From DAHUYF01 sp035945115 (GTDB lineage: Bacteria > Pseudomonadota > Alphaproteobacteria > ATCC43930 > CGMCC-115725): a stretch of DNA of 64,000 bases. The notes below the pieces were generated by a model. It worked only from the letters and a program-made list of their open reading frames with translations. It did not search any database and had not been told where the DNA came from. Location: assembly GCA_035945115.1 (NCBI GenBank), contig DASZAN010000002.1, positions 1 to 64,000 of the forward strand. Direction: 5' to 3'. Position numbers and translations under genes: made by a program. Every line of letters starts with the position of its first letter. Positions within the stretch are counted from its first letter, which is position 1. This document shows positions 18,096 to 26,554 of the stretch, one piece after another.

Positions 18096-18794
18096 CTAAA
18101 TCCGATGACCCACAGCCATATGCGTCCGGAGCGCGGTGCCAAAATTGGCGGCGTTGAGGCGCTTGGCGAGCGCGAAGGCGTCGTCGAGGGTGCAGAGGAA
18201 CGTGCCGGTATGCTTGGCGGTCCACCGCTCGCCCGATGCGCGCGAGGCAAAGAAGAAGATGTAGTGGCAGAAACTCGCCATGATATTGGTAGCCGAGGTC
18301 CCGAACGCCTCCGCATCAAGCCGGGTGAAGGAGATGACGGCGTCGCCGGGTTCGACAGACTCGATCCGGTCCGGCGTCACCGTCAATCGCACGAGCTCGC
18401 GGTTTTCCGGGTCCGGCGATGTGACGCGCGCCGGGCGGCCCAAGATTTCCGGAATGAAAAGGCTGTCCCAGGCGCACCACGTCCAGAGCGACCGGCCATT
18501 CACCTCAAAGCGATGGTGCATCGGCGCCGCGGCAAGCCCGCCGAAGCCGAGCACGCGGCCCTGTGCGTCGGGATAGATGAAGCGCTTGATCACATCGCGT
18601 TCGAGCAGCGCGCGCGCCGCTGTGGGCGTGGTGTCGAGCGCGCGGGCGAATTGCGCGGCGTCGACGGCACGCCCCTTGGCAAGCTCGCGATAGAGGGTGA
18701 CCGCCGCGTTCTGCTCCTCCGGAGAGAAGGATTTGAGAAGCGGCGCCAACGTTTCCCAATACTGATCGACTGTCGGTCTGTCCCGCCCGGCCAT
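18096..18794 (-). CDS. merB: Organomercurial lyase MerB
   Basis: 232 residues. MerB cleaves the carbon-mercury bond of organomercurials, giving Hg(II) for MerA. The catalytic residues are present: Cys107 and Asp110 in TWCAWDSLF and the second Cys176 in MASFCHYIFF. The N-terminal winged-helix part (TPTAARALLERDVI) and substrate domain are full length. It starts 18 bp after the merA stop with a GGAGAC ribosome site, the last gene of the mer operon. Confidence 0.95.
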   Translation of the reverse strand: MAGRDRPTVDQYWETLAPLLKSFSPEEQNAAVTLYRELAKGRAVDAAQFARALDTTPTAARALLERDVIKRFIYPDAQGRVLGFGGLAAAPMHHRFEVNGRSLWTWCAWDSLFIPEILGRPARVTSPDPENRELVRLTVTPDRIESVEPGDAVISFTRLDAEAFGTSATNIMASFCHYIFFFASRASGERWTAKHTGTFLCTLDDAFALAKRLNAANFGTALRTHMAVGHRI

Positions 18795-18812
18795 CGGTGT
18801 CTCCTTTCTTTC

Positions 18813-20252
18813 TCAACCCGCGCAGCACGAGAGCTTCGCGACATCCTTGCTGAAGGCAATCGCCGCGAGCTTCAAGCCCTCGACCGTCGTGAGGTAGGGG
18901 AAGATGGTGTCGGCAAGCTCATCGACGGTGAGGCCGGTTTTGATCGCTAGTGCCGCGGTCTGGATGCTGTCGGCGCCTTCGGGCGCAAGGATGTGTGCGC
19001 CGAGAAGCTTGCCGCTCTTTGCCTCGGCAACGAGCTTGATGAGGCCGCGCGTGTCGCGGGCCGCGCGCGCGCGCGGAACATAGCTCAGATCGAGCGTCGA
19101 GGTCTTGACGCGAAGCCCTTGATCGAGCGCCGCCGTCTCGGTGAGGCCGACGCTCGCGACTTGCGGATCGGTGAAGACGACCGCCGGCATCGCGCTCGCG
19201 TCATAGCGCTTGCTGTCGCCGTTGAGCGCGTTCTCCGCCGCGAGCTTGGCGCCATAAGCGGCCATGTAGACGAATTGGTCGCGTCCCGTGACGTCGCCCG
19301 CCGCATAGGTGCGGGGTCGCGTGGTGCGCATGCGGTCGTCGACCCTGATGCCGCCATTCGCCATCAGCTCGACGCCGCCTTCCGCGAGGCCAAACCCGAC
19401 GGTGTTGGGACGGCGTCCGGTGGTGATGAGCATGCGTTCGGCCGTGATCGTCTCGGCGCGACCGTCGGCCGTGACCGCCAGCGCGATGCCGTCGGGCGTC
19501 TCTCGAATCTCGCGATAGGAGAGCCCGTCGCGAACGGCGATGCCTTCGTCGCCGAAGTACTGAGCCAACGCGTAGCTGATCTCGGGCTCCGCTTCCGGCA
19601 GCAACCGCCGGCGCGTCGCGATCGTCACCTTGACGCCGGCGCGGGCGAACATCTGGCCGAGCTCTGAGCCGATATAGCCGCCGCCAATCACCAGCAGCGA
19701 TTTCGGCAGTTGCTCGAGCTCGAGCGCCGTCGTGCTGGTGAGGTAGGGTACCCTCTCGATGCCGGGAATCGACGGGAGCGCCGGCCGGGCGCCGGTCGCG
19801 ATGATGACCTTGCCGGCCTTGACGAGATCGCCGTCGACGATCACGCCCTGCTCCGCGATACGTGCCGCCCCTTCTCGATAAGCGATCGTGTTGTAGCTCG
19901 GCAGGAGATCCACGTACTTCGCCTGCCGGAGCGACGACACGAGCTCGTCCTTTTGATGGACGAGAGCGCGCCAGTCGGTGATCCGTCCTTCCGACCGGAT
20001 GCCGGCGAAGCGCGCGGCGGCGTCTGCCTGATGCAGCGTCTCGGTCGCGCGAATCAGCGTCTTCGACGGCAGGCAGCCGACATTGATGCAGGTGCCACCG
20101 ATCGTGCCATGTCCGATGAGCGCGACGTTGGCGCCGAGCTCAGCCGCGGTGATCGCCGCCGAGAAACCGGCCGAGCCGGCGCCGATCACAGCGAGATCGT
20201 ACCCGCTGTTCCCTTTGCGCGGGCTCGTGGCGCAGCAGTCCTGCGGTGTCAT
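18813..20252 (-). CDS. merA: Mercuric reductase MerA
   Basis: 479 residues, an FAD- and NADPH-dependent flavoprotein that reduces Hg(II) to Hg(0). The FAD fold is GAGSAGFSAAI, the redox-active pair is Cys55/Cys60 in GTCINVGCLPSK and the C-terminal mercury-binding pair is Cys476-Cys477 in KLSCCAG, which separates MerA from dihydrolipoamide dehydrogenase. There is no N-terminal HMA domain, a common short form. It lies between merP and merB. Confidence 0.97.
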   Translation of the reverse strand: MTPQDCCATSPRKGNSGYDLAVIGAGSAGFSAAITAAELGANVALIGHGTIGGTCINVGCLPSKTLIRATETLHQADAAARFAGIRSEGRITDWRALVHQKDELVSSLRQAKYVDLLPSYNTIAYREGAARIAEQGVIVDGDLVKAGKVIIATGARPALPSIPGIERVPYLTSTTALELEQLPKSLLVIGGGYIGSELGQMFARAGVKVTIATRRRLLPEAEPEISYALAQYFGDEGIAVRDGLSYREIRETPDGIALAVTADGRAETITAERMLITTGRRPNTVGFGLAEGGVELMANGGIRVDDRMRTTRPRTYAAGDVTGRDQFVYMAAYGAKLAAENALNGDSKRYDASAMPAVVFTDPQVASVGLTETAALDQGLRVKTSTLDLSYVPRARAARDTRGLIKLVAEAKSGKLLGAHILAPEGADSIQTAALAIKTGLTVDELADTIFPYLTTVEGLKLAAIAFSKDVAKLSCCAG

Positions 20253-20290
20253 CGCCGGTTCTTTCCTTGTGCGCCCCGCGCGCTGGCGAG

Positions 20291-20587
20291 TCAGTTTTTG
20301 AGATGCGCGGGATAGCCGGCGTTCACGACGGCGGCGATGAGTTGGGAGACATTCGCCGCCGAATCCTCAAATGTGACCGTCGCCACCGCGTTCGAGTTGC
20401 TTGTCGCTTCCGCGACCTTGACTGCCTTCACGCCGGATACCCGCGCCAATGTCTTCTTGATGATGGGGGCGCAGAGATCGCAGGTCGCATTCTCGACATC
20501 AAGCGCGATGGTCTGTTCCGCGGCGCGGGCGCTGCCCGGCGAGAGCAGCGCGGCGAGGACAAGGGCGGCGACACTGAGGCGAAGCAT
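20291..20587 (-). CDS. merP: Periplasmic mercury-binding protein MerP
   Basis: 98 residues with a signal peptide (LVLAALLSPGSARA) and a single HMA-like domain. The Hg-binding pair is Cys36 and Cys39 in ATCDLC, replacing the usual GMTCxxC. It hands Hg(II) to MerT at the inner membrane. It lies 21 bp after merT. Confidence 0.9.
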   Translation of the reverse strand: MLRLSVAALVLAALLSPGSARAAEQTIALDVENATCDLCAPIIKKTLARVSGVKAVKVAEATSNSNAVATVTFEDSAANVSQLIAAVVNAGYPAHLKN

Positions 20588-20608
20588 GGTTTTTCTCCTG
20601 TGGTGGAA

Positions 20609-21028
20609 TTAGAGGAAAAGCGGTGCGAGCTTAGGGAAGCCGAGCGCGACGACGACGAGCACGATGGCGGTCCAGAGGCCGATCTTGGTTACCCGGCCCG
20701 AGCTCGGCTTGGCGCAATGAGAATCTTCGGCGCAGGCCGCCTTGGGCTTGCGATAGACGTGATAGAACCCGTAGCCGAGGAAGCCCATGGCGACGGCGGC
20801 GAAGATCGGTTGGTAGGGCTCGAGCGCGGTCAAATTGCCAATCCAGGCGCCGCTGATGCCGAGCGTGAACAGCGCGAACGGCACGGCGCAACACGACGCG
20901 GCGGCGATGGCAGCCGCGATCCCGCCGATCGAGGCGAGACCCGCGTTGCGGGAGGTTCGATCGGTGGCGTCGATTCCCTCGTTCATGCGCGCCGCGGCGA
21001 CGCGCGCCCCCTCTGCCGCTCGAGCCAT
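20609..21028 (-). CDS. merT: Mercuric ion transporter MerT
   Basis: 139 residues with three hydrophobic helices. The vicinal Cys46-Cys47 pair lies in the first helix (IAAASCCAVPFALF), and a cytoplasmic loop carries two further cysteines (AACAEDSHCAK). This matches MerT, which moves Hg(II) inward to MerA. The ATG at 21028 has a GAGGAC ribosome site; an internal ATG at 20986 is possible. It is the first gene of the operon. Confidence 0.93.
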   Translation of the reverse strand: MARAAEGARVAAARMNEGIDATDRTSRNAGLASIGGIAAAIAAASCCAVPFALFTLGISGAWIGNLTALEPYQPIFAAVAMGFLGYGFYHVYRKPKAACAEDSHCAKPSSGRVTKIGLWTAIVLVVVALGFPKLAPLFL

Positions 21029-21061
21029 GGCCTATGTCCTCGTTTTGTGGCACCGGCTAGC

Positions 21062-21092
21062 AATATCGGTTCTGTAGGAAGTACAGGTTCAA
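21062..21092 (-). promoter_or_regulatory. Mercury-inducible merT promoter with MerR operator
   Basis: On the minus strand TTGAAC (-35, 21087-21092) and GATATT (-10, 21062-21067) are 19 bp apart, the long spacing of MerR-controlled promoters. The spacer contains the exact palindrome CTGTA-CTTCC-TACAG. Confidence 0.88.
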
Positions 21093-21162
21093 GGACGAAC
21101 CGAGAGGCTGCGAACACGGTTTCGTGAGGCGCTTGACCGCCGTGCCGCGGCCGCCGTATGGA

Positions 21163-21177
21163 CTGTAGAGACTACAG
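21163..21177. promoter_or_regulatory. Second MerR-type operator in front of merR
   Basis: CTGTA-GAGAC-TACAG has the same five-base arms as the merT operator. It lies 13 bp upstream of the merR start and just downstream of a possible plus-strand promoter (TTGACC 21133-21138, TATGGA 21157-21162). Binding here would repress merR itself. Confidence 0.7.
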
Positions 21178-21190
21178 AGGGGAGCCGGGG

Positions 21191-21664
21191 ATGGCGCGCA
21201 AGACCATGGTTCAGGGCGAGCTCCTGACGCGAGGGGCGCTGGCGGCCGAGACCGGCTGCAACATCGAGACGGTCCGCTACTACGAGCAGATCGGCATCTT
21301 GCCGCCGCCGCCGCGCAGCGAGGGCGGGCACAGGCTCTACGGGCCCGACCTCGTCAGTCGGCTGCAGTTCGTCCGTCGCGCCCGCGATCTCGGCTTCACA
21401 CTCGAGGAAATCCGCGAGCTCCTCGGCCTCGTTGATGGCGGCGACTATACCTGCGCGCAGGTCGAAGGTATTGCGCTCGCACATGTGCAGGAGATCCGCC
21501 GCAAGATCGCCGATCTAAACAGGCTCAAGAGGACGCTGGAAACGATGGCCGGGCAATGCAGCGGCGGAAGGATTCCGGCGTGTCCCATTATCGACGCGCT
21601 GTTCTTGCCGCGCACGCCGCCCCGCCAGGCGAAACCCGCGCCCGGCGGGCGGAGCGTACGGTAG
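21191..21664 (+). CDS. merR: Mercury-responsive regulator MerR
   Basis: 157 residues from ATG 21191. The helix-turn-helix (LAAETGCNIETVRYYEQIGI) is followed by a dimer helix and the mercury site Cys88 (YTCAQ), Cys123 and Cys131 (CSGGRIPAC), the three-cysteine arrangement of MerR. It is divergent from merT and controls the promoter at 21062-21092. A 20-residue basic extension follows the usual C-terminus. Confidence 0.95.
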   Translation: MARKTMVQGELLTRGALAAETGCNIETVRYYEQIGILPPPPRSEGGHRLYGPDLVSRLQFVRRARDLGFTLEEIRELLGLVDGGDYTCAQVEGIALAHVQEIRRKIADLNRLKRTLETMAGQCSGGRIPACPIIDALFLPRTPPRQAKPAPGGRSVR

Positions 21665-21742
21665 GAAAGCTGCCCTCGCGCTATTCGAAGCCGCTGGCGA
21701 GCTCTTCGAGCTCGTCGGCCTGCGACCGAGCGAAGATGGCGC

Positions 21743-23392
21743 CTACGTCGAATATTGCGCAAACGCGAGCGTCGTTGCCCGAGCGCGATAGTCGGTCTTG
21801 ACGTTGACGACCGCCACCATCCCGTCATCGACCCGCTTTTGCGCGCGCTCCAAGGCCGCACGGATGTCCTCCGGCCGCTCGACATATTCGCCGTAGCAAC
21901 CCAAGGCCTCGGCCATCTTGTCGAAGCGCGTGTAGCCGAGATCGCGTCCGGGCTTCTCGTGCTTGGCATCGGCGGTCCAGCCGCCATTCAGGCTGATGAC
22001 GACAAGCACCGGGATGCGATGGCGCACCGCTGTGTCGAGTTCGAGCGCATTGAGCCCGAAGGAGCCGTCGCCATGGACGACGATGACCTGCTTCTCCGGC
22101 TTCGCCAGCTTGGCGCCGAGGCCGAAGGGCAGGCCCACGCCCATCGTGCCGAAAGGCCCCGAATTGAGGCGATGGCCTGGCGCGAAGGTCGGCATCGACT
22201 GGCGCCCATAGTTCAGGATCTCCTGGCCGTCGACGACGAGGATGGCATCGCGATCCATGAAGTTCTTGATCTCTTCACAAAGCCGCAGCGGATGAATCGG
22301 CTCGTCCTCGTTGGGCTGGTTGCCGGCGGCCGCCCGCTTGGTCGCTTCGCCGTCGGCGAGCTTGCGGCGCCACGGACCAAACCGTTCGGGATCGATGCGG
22401 CCATTCAAGCCGCCGACCAGCTGCTGCAGCACCATCTTGCAGTCGCCGACGATGGGGATGTCGACGCGGCGCGGCGCGGCGGCAATCTCTTCGGCGTCGA
22501 TGTCGATGCGCGCAATGAGGGCGTCCGCGGCAAAGCGCGGCGCTGCGGCATGGCCGATGATGTAGTTCATGCGCGTGCCGACGATGATGAAGAGATCGGC
22601 CTCGCGGAACGCCGCAGAGCGCATCGTCAGATAGGAGTACGGGTGATCGTCGGGAATGACGCCGCGCCCTTGCGGCGTGGTGTAGAAGGGAATGCCCGAC
22701 TGCTCGACGAAGGCTCTGAGCTCGTCCCAAGCCTGTGACCAAATCACGCCGCTGCCCGAAAGAACAACCGGGCGGCGCGCCTGCGCGATCGCGGCGACGA
22801 GCGCATCCACTTGCTTCGCCTCACCCATCGGACGGGCCGAGAGGAGAGGGCGGCCGCTCAGACGCCAATCAACCTGCTCTTCCGGAATCTTCGCGTAAAG
22901 GATGTCGCCGGGAAAATCGAGATAGACCGGCCCCGGCTTGCCCGCCATGGCTTTCTGGAAGGCGTTGTTCACCTGCTCGGGTATCCGCTTCAGGTTGTAG
23001 ACCCGATCTGCCCATTTGGTGCAAGGCTTCATGATTGCGACCTGATCGATCTCCTGGAACACCTGGCGGCCGAACTGATGAATCGGGCTCGAGCCGCCGA
23101 TCGCCACGACCGGCGCGCAATCAATGAGCGCATTGGCGATGCCGGTCGTGAGATTGATCACGCCTGGACCGCTCGCCGCCATGCACACGCTCGGCTTTTG
23201 CAAGAGGCGGCTATAGGCCTGCCCCATGAGGGCCGCCGCCTGCTCGTGCCGAACGTCGAGCGGGCGGATGCCCTCCTTGATGCAAGACGCCTCGGCGAGC
23301 AGCATCGGACCGCCCATGAGGAAGAACAGGATGTCGGTGCCTTCGTTCTTGAGCGAACGTGCCAGGATTTCCGAGCCAGTAATCTCCGCCAT
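21743..23392 (-). CDS. Thiamine diphosphate enzyme, oxalyl-CoA decarboxylase/2-hydroxyacyl-CoA lyase or acetolactate synthase-like
   Basis: 549 residues with the three-domain TPP fold. The catalytic Glu lies in DVRHEQAAALMGQAYSR near residue 50, SGPGVINLTTGIANA near 75, and the TPP/Mg motif GDGSFGLNALELDT ending in SLNGGW near 470. It starts 12 bp after a CaiB-type CoA-transferase, so both belong to one operon. In oxalate degradation such a pair forms oxalyl-CoA and decarboxylates it; by analogy this enzyme probably cleaves a 2-hydroxy- or 2-oxoacyl-CoA. The substrate cannot be fixed. Confidence 0.88.
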   Translation of the reverse strand: MAEITGSEILARSLKNEGTDILFFLMGGPMLLAEASCIKEGIRPLDVRHEQAAALMGQAYSRLLQKPSVCMAASGPGVINLTTGIANALIDCAPVVAIGGSSPIHQFGRQVFQEIDQVAIMKPCTKWADRVYNLKRIPEQVNNAFQKAMAGKPGPVYLDFPGDILYAKIPEEQVDWRLSGRPLLSARPMGEAKQVDALVAAIAQARRPVVLSGSGVIWSQAWDELRAFVEQSGIPFYTTPQGRGVIPDDHPYSYLTMRSAAFREADLFIIVGTRMNYIIGHAAAPRFAADALIARIDIDAEEIAAAPRRVDIPIVGDCKMVLQQLVGGLNGRIDPERFGPWRRKLADGEATKRAAAGNQPNEDEPIHPLRLCEEIKNFMDRDAILVVDGQEILNYGRQSMPTFAPGHRLNSGPFGTMGVGLPFGLGAKLAKPEKQVIVVHGDGSFGLNALELDTAVRHRIPVLVVISLNGGWTADAKHEKPGRDLGYTRFDKMAEALGCYGEYVERPEDIRAALERAQKRVDDGMVAVVNVKTDYRARATTLAFAQYST

Positions 23393-23404
23393 ACCTTTGC
23401 CTCC

Positions 23405-24634
23405 TTAGATCACGCCGTCTGCGCGCAGCTTCTCGACCTCGGCCGCGCCCAAGCCCAGCCATTCACCGAGGATCCCGTCGGTATGTTGGCCGAGAAGAGG
23501 CGCTGGCGCCAACGGCAAGGTCTTGCCGTCATGGCGCACCGGCCAGGCCGGCATTTTGAACGAGCCGCATCCGGGATGTTGCATGACCTGCATGATCCCG
23601 CGGCGTTCGAAATCGGCATCGTTCTGCAGCTCCATCGTATCGAGCACGGCGCCGGCCGGGACGCCGGCGGCACTCAAGAGGCGCATCGCCTCGTGCTTGT
23701 CGTGCTGGCGCGTCCAAGCGGAAATCAAGGCATCGACTTCCGCTTCGTTCTCGGCGCGGGCCTGCATCGTTTCGAAGCGGGGATCACCGATGAGGTCGGC
23801 CCGCCCGATCACTTCAAGCACATGTCGCCAATGGGCGGGATTGGCGCGGCTCGTGTAGACATAGATGTAATCGTTCGGTCCGCCGGGCTTGCACGGATAG
23901 ACGCCGCTCGGCGCGGCAATGCCGGAGAGGATCTTGGCGCCGTTACGGTGTGCTGGCCGGCCCGATGTGGCCTGTGCGGCGAAGGCGACGCGAATATATT
24001 GCAGCATCGCGTCCTGCATCGCGACCTCGATGCGTTCGCCCTTGCCCGTTGTCTGGCGCCGGTAGAGCGCCCCCAGCATGCTGATCGCGAGCAGCATGCC
24101 AGTCCCGGTGTCGCCAAGGGTCGTACCGGGCTTCGCCGGCGGCCCGTCCCGCTCCCCGGTGATGCTCATGACGCCACCACAGGCCTGCGCGATCATGTCG
24201 AAGGCAAGGCCGCGCTCGAACGGGCTGCCGGAGCCGAAACCTTTCACTTGCGCGTAGATGATGCGCGGATTGAGCTCACGAACGGCGTCATATCCGAGGC
24301 CCAGACGCTCGATCGCTCCCGGCGCGAAATTCTCGACGAAAATGTCGGCGCGCCGCGCCAGGTCCTTGACGAGCGCCAGACCTCGCGGCGCCTTGAGATC
24401 GACCGTGATCGATTTCTTGTTGGCGTTGAACAGCAGGAAGTACCAGGAATCCGTTCCTGGCTCGCCGCGGAAAGAGGAGCGGCCGGGATCACCGCCCTTG
24501 GGGTTCTCGACCTTCACCACTTCGGCACCGAGCCACGCGAGTGCTTCGGTGCTCGAGGGACCAGCCTCGAATTGCGTGAGGTCCAAGACGCGGACGCCGC
24601 TCAGATACCCCGGAACTGCTCGATCTCTTTCCAT
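23405..24634 (-). CDS. Family III CoA-transferase (CaiB/BaiF), formyl-CoA transferase-like
   Basis: 409 residues. The interlocked-ring CoA-transferase family is recognised by VLDLTQFEAGPSSTEALAWLGA, VKVENPKGGD and the catalytic Asp175 in LGDTGTGM. It transfers CoA between carboxylic acids through an aspartyl-CoA intermediate. It lies upstream of, and is probably cotranscribed with, the TPP enzyme. A sugar-type ABC transporter lies further upstream on the same strand (94-bp gap), so all five genes may serve one substrate. Confidence 0.92.
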   Translation of the reverse strand: MERDRAVPGYLSGVRVLDLTQFEAGPSSTEALAWLGAEVVKVENPKGGDPGRSSFRGEPGTDSWYFLLFNANKKSITVDLKAPRGLALVKDLARRADIFVENFAPGAIERLGLGYDAVRELNPRIIYAQVKGFGSGSPFERGLAFDMIAQACGGVMSITGERDGPPAKPGTTLGDTGTGMLLAISMLGALYRRQTTGKGERIEVAMQDAMLQYIRVAFAAQATSGRPAHRNGAKILSGIAAPSGVYPCKPGGPNDYIYVYTSRANPAHWRHVLEVIGRADLIGDPRFETMQARAENEAEVDALISAWTRQHDKHEAMRLLSAAGVPAGAVLDTMELQNDADFERRGIMQVMQHPGCGSFKMPAWPVRHDGKTLPLAPAPLLGQHTDGILGEWLGLGAAEVEKLRADGVI

Positions 24635-24728
24635 GCCGGCTTCTCCTCCTGCGGCGGGTTCTCCCCGCGCCTTCCTTCGCAGCAGCGCGGTATCAGGTGG
24701 AACGAGGGTCTCGCTTGAGCAGACGTGC

Positions 24729-25616
24729 TCAGCCCTTGACGCCCCCCATGGTGAGGCCAGCGGTCATGCGGCGGCGGAACGCGTAGTAGATGGCCACGGG
24801 GGGCACGGCATAGACGATCGCGGTCGCCATCATGTAGTTCCACGGCGCCTCGTCGCTGTTGAGAAACTGCGCCAAGGCTACCGGCACCGTCATGCTTCGC
24901 GTCGAGGACAGCAGGAGGAATTGGTAGAGATATTCGTTCCAGGCGAGGAGCAGTGCGTAGGTGCCGACCGCGACCAGCGCCGGCGCCATGAGCGGCAGGT
25001 AGATGCGGAAATAGACCTGAAGTGGCGATGCGCCGTCGATCCGCGCCGCCTCATCGAGCTCGATCGGGATGGACCGCGCATATTGCTGGAAAATGAAGAT
25101 GGCGTAGGGCGTGGCGAACGTCACCTCGGCGGCGATGATCGACCAGAGATTGTTGGACAGCCCGTACTTCTGCATGATGCGATAGAACGGTATTGCCAGA
25201 AACGACGCGGGGATGACGTAGGTGAGGAGCGCGGCGTTGCTCACCAGCCAGCCTTGGCGCAGCCGCATGCGGCCGATGGAGAAGCTCGCAAGCGAGCCGA
25301 TGAGCAGCGTCAGAACCACCGTGAGCACGCCGATATAGAGGCTGTTTCCGAACTGGTGCCAGAAGTACTCGAGGTACCAATAGCCCTGGGTCACGACAAT
25401 CCAGAAGCTCTCGAGCGAGGGCTTGGCCGGCCAGATCTCGTTGGTGAAGACGTCGCCATGGGGCTCAAGCGCGACCATGAACATGTTATAGATCGGCGTG
25501 AGCGTCCAAATCAGCACCACGAGGCCCAGCGCGAGCGCACCTGCCTCACGCAGGTTTCGCCGCAACCGGTAGCGCGGTCGCCTCGGCGGCTTTCCCTCGC
25601 GCAGCGCCACGCTCAC
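24729..25616 (-). CDS. Carbohydrate-type ABC transporter permease (MalG-like)
   Basis: 295 residues, six predicted membrane helices. The EAA loop reads ELDEAARIDGASPLQVYFRIYLP near residue 200, the site that contacts the ATPase. The start is a GTG that overlaps the upstream permease stop (GTGA), chosen because the longer open frame lacks a ribosome site. It forms the inner-membrane channel with the preceding MalF-like subunit. Confidence 0.9.
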   Translation of the reverse strand: MSVALREGKPPRRPRYRLRRNLREAGALALGLVVLIWTLTPIYNMFMVALEPHGDVFTNEIWPAKPSLESFWIVVTQGYWYLEYFWHQFGNSLYIGVLTVVLTLLIGSLASFSIGRMRLRQGWLVSNAALLTYVIPASFLAIPFYRIMQKYGLSNNLWSIIAAEVTFATPYAIFIFQQYARSIPIELDEAARIDGASPLQVYFRIYLPLMAPALVAVGTYALLLAWNEYLYQFLLLSSTRSMTVPVALAQFLNSDEAPWNYMMATAIVYAVPPVAIYYAFRRRMTAGLTMGGVKG

Positions 25617-26545
25617 AGCTGCACCTCCGTGGTCCGCAGCTTGCGCATCAGCAGGATCACCAGCGGGATCATCAGCGGCAGCGCCGACATGACCGCGGCC
25701 ACACCGAGCTCGGGCCTCGCGACATCGAAGGCGTCGCGGATGCCGAGCGTCGCCAACACATGCGTCGACAACGCGGGTCCGCCGGCCGAAACAAAATAAA
25801 CCGTGTTGAAGTCGCCGAGCGTGAAGATCGTCGAGAGCAGCGTGCAGATCAGATAGAGATTGGCGAGGAGCGGGAAGGTGACATGGGCGAAGCCTCGGAG
25901 CCCGGTGGCGCCGTCCACTTCGGCCGCCTCGTAGAGCTCTTGCGGGACCGCCATCCGCCCAGCCAGCAGGATCACCGTCCAGAACGGCATCCACTTCCAG
26001 ATATGTGATGCGATGACCGAGCCCAGCGCCAGCCAGCGCGAGGTCTCGAGCCAGCCCGGGCCATCAACGCCGAAGACCTCCCACAGCAGGTTGTTGACGA
26101 AGCCCCACTGGCCATTCAGCATCCAGTGGATTGAGATGAAGGAGGGCAGGGCCGGTACCGCCCAGGGCAGCACATAGACCAAAAGCAAGGCCTTCACCCA
26201 CCAGCGCGGGCGCATGAAGAAGCCTGATAACAGCAGCGCGCCGAACATCTTGAGGTTCACGGCGATCACCAGATAGAGCACGGTATTGACCACCGTGCGC
26301 TGGTAGATCGGATCGGCGAGCAGCTCGGCATAGAGATCGGGGCTATGCCCGAGCCAGAGCCCGTAGACGACCGGATAGGCCACGAAGGCGAGGAAGACGG
26401 CCGCATAGGGAATGACGAAGGCCACCGCCCAGGTGAACTCCGAGCCGAGAAGTCCGCCATGCCACGCCCGCCGCCGCAGCCACACGCGCCGCAACGCCTG
26501 GTCGGGAAACGCCTTGGCAGTCCGCAGAACCTGGGCGCTGTCCAT
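25613..26545 (-). CDS. Carbohydrate-type ABC transporter permease (MalF/UgpA-like)
   Basis: 310 residues with six hydrophobic segments. The EAA loop is ELYEAAEVDGATGLRGFAHVT near residue 215. It starts 9 bp after the binding-protein stop and overlaps the next permease by four bases. The transported compound is unknown; the metabolic neighbours suggest a carboxylic acid or sugar acid. Confidence 0.9.
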   Translation of the reverse strand: MDSAQVLRTAKAFPDQALRRVWLRRRAWHGGLLGSEFTWAVAFVIPYAAVFLAFVAYPVVYGLWLGHSPDLYAELLADPIYQRTVVNTVLYLVIAVNLKMFGALLLSGFFMRPRWWVKALLLVYVLPWAVPALPSFISIHWMLNGQWGFVNNLLWEVFGVDGPGWLETSRWLALGSVIASHIWKWMPFWTVILLAGRMAVPQELYEAAEVDGATGLRGFAHVTFPLLANLYLICTLLSTIFTLGDFNTVYFVSAGGPALSTHVLATLGIRDAFDVARPELGVAAVMSALPLMIPLVILLMRKLRTTEVQL

Positions 26546-26554
26546 GGTGACCCC

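Noticed and set aside
22811..24718. 635-codon plus-strand frame opposite the CoA-transferase and TPP enzyme
   Set aside because: Entirely antisense to two conserved enzymes; no recognisable motif.
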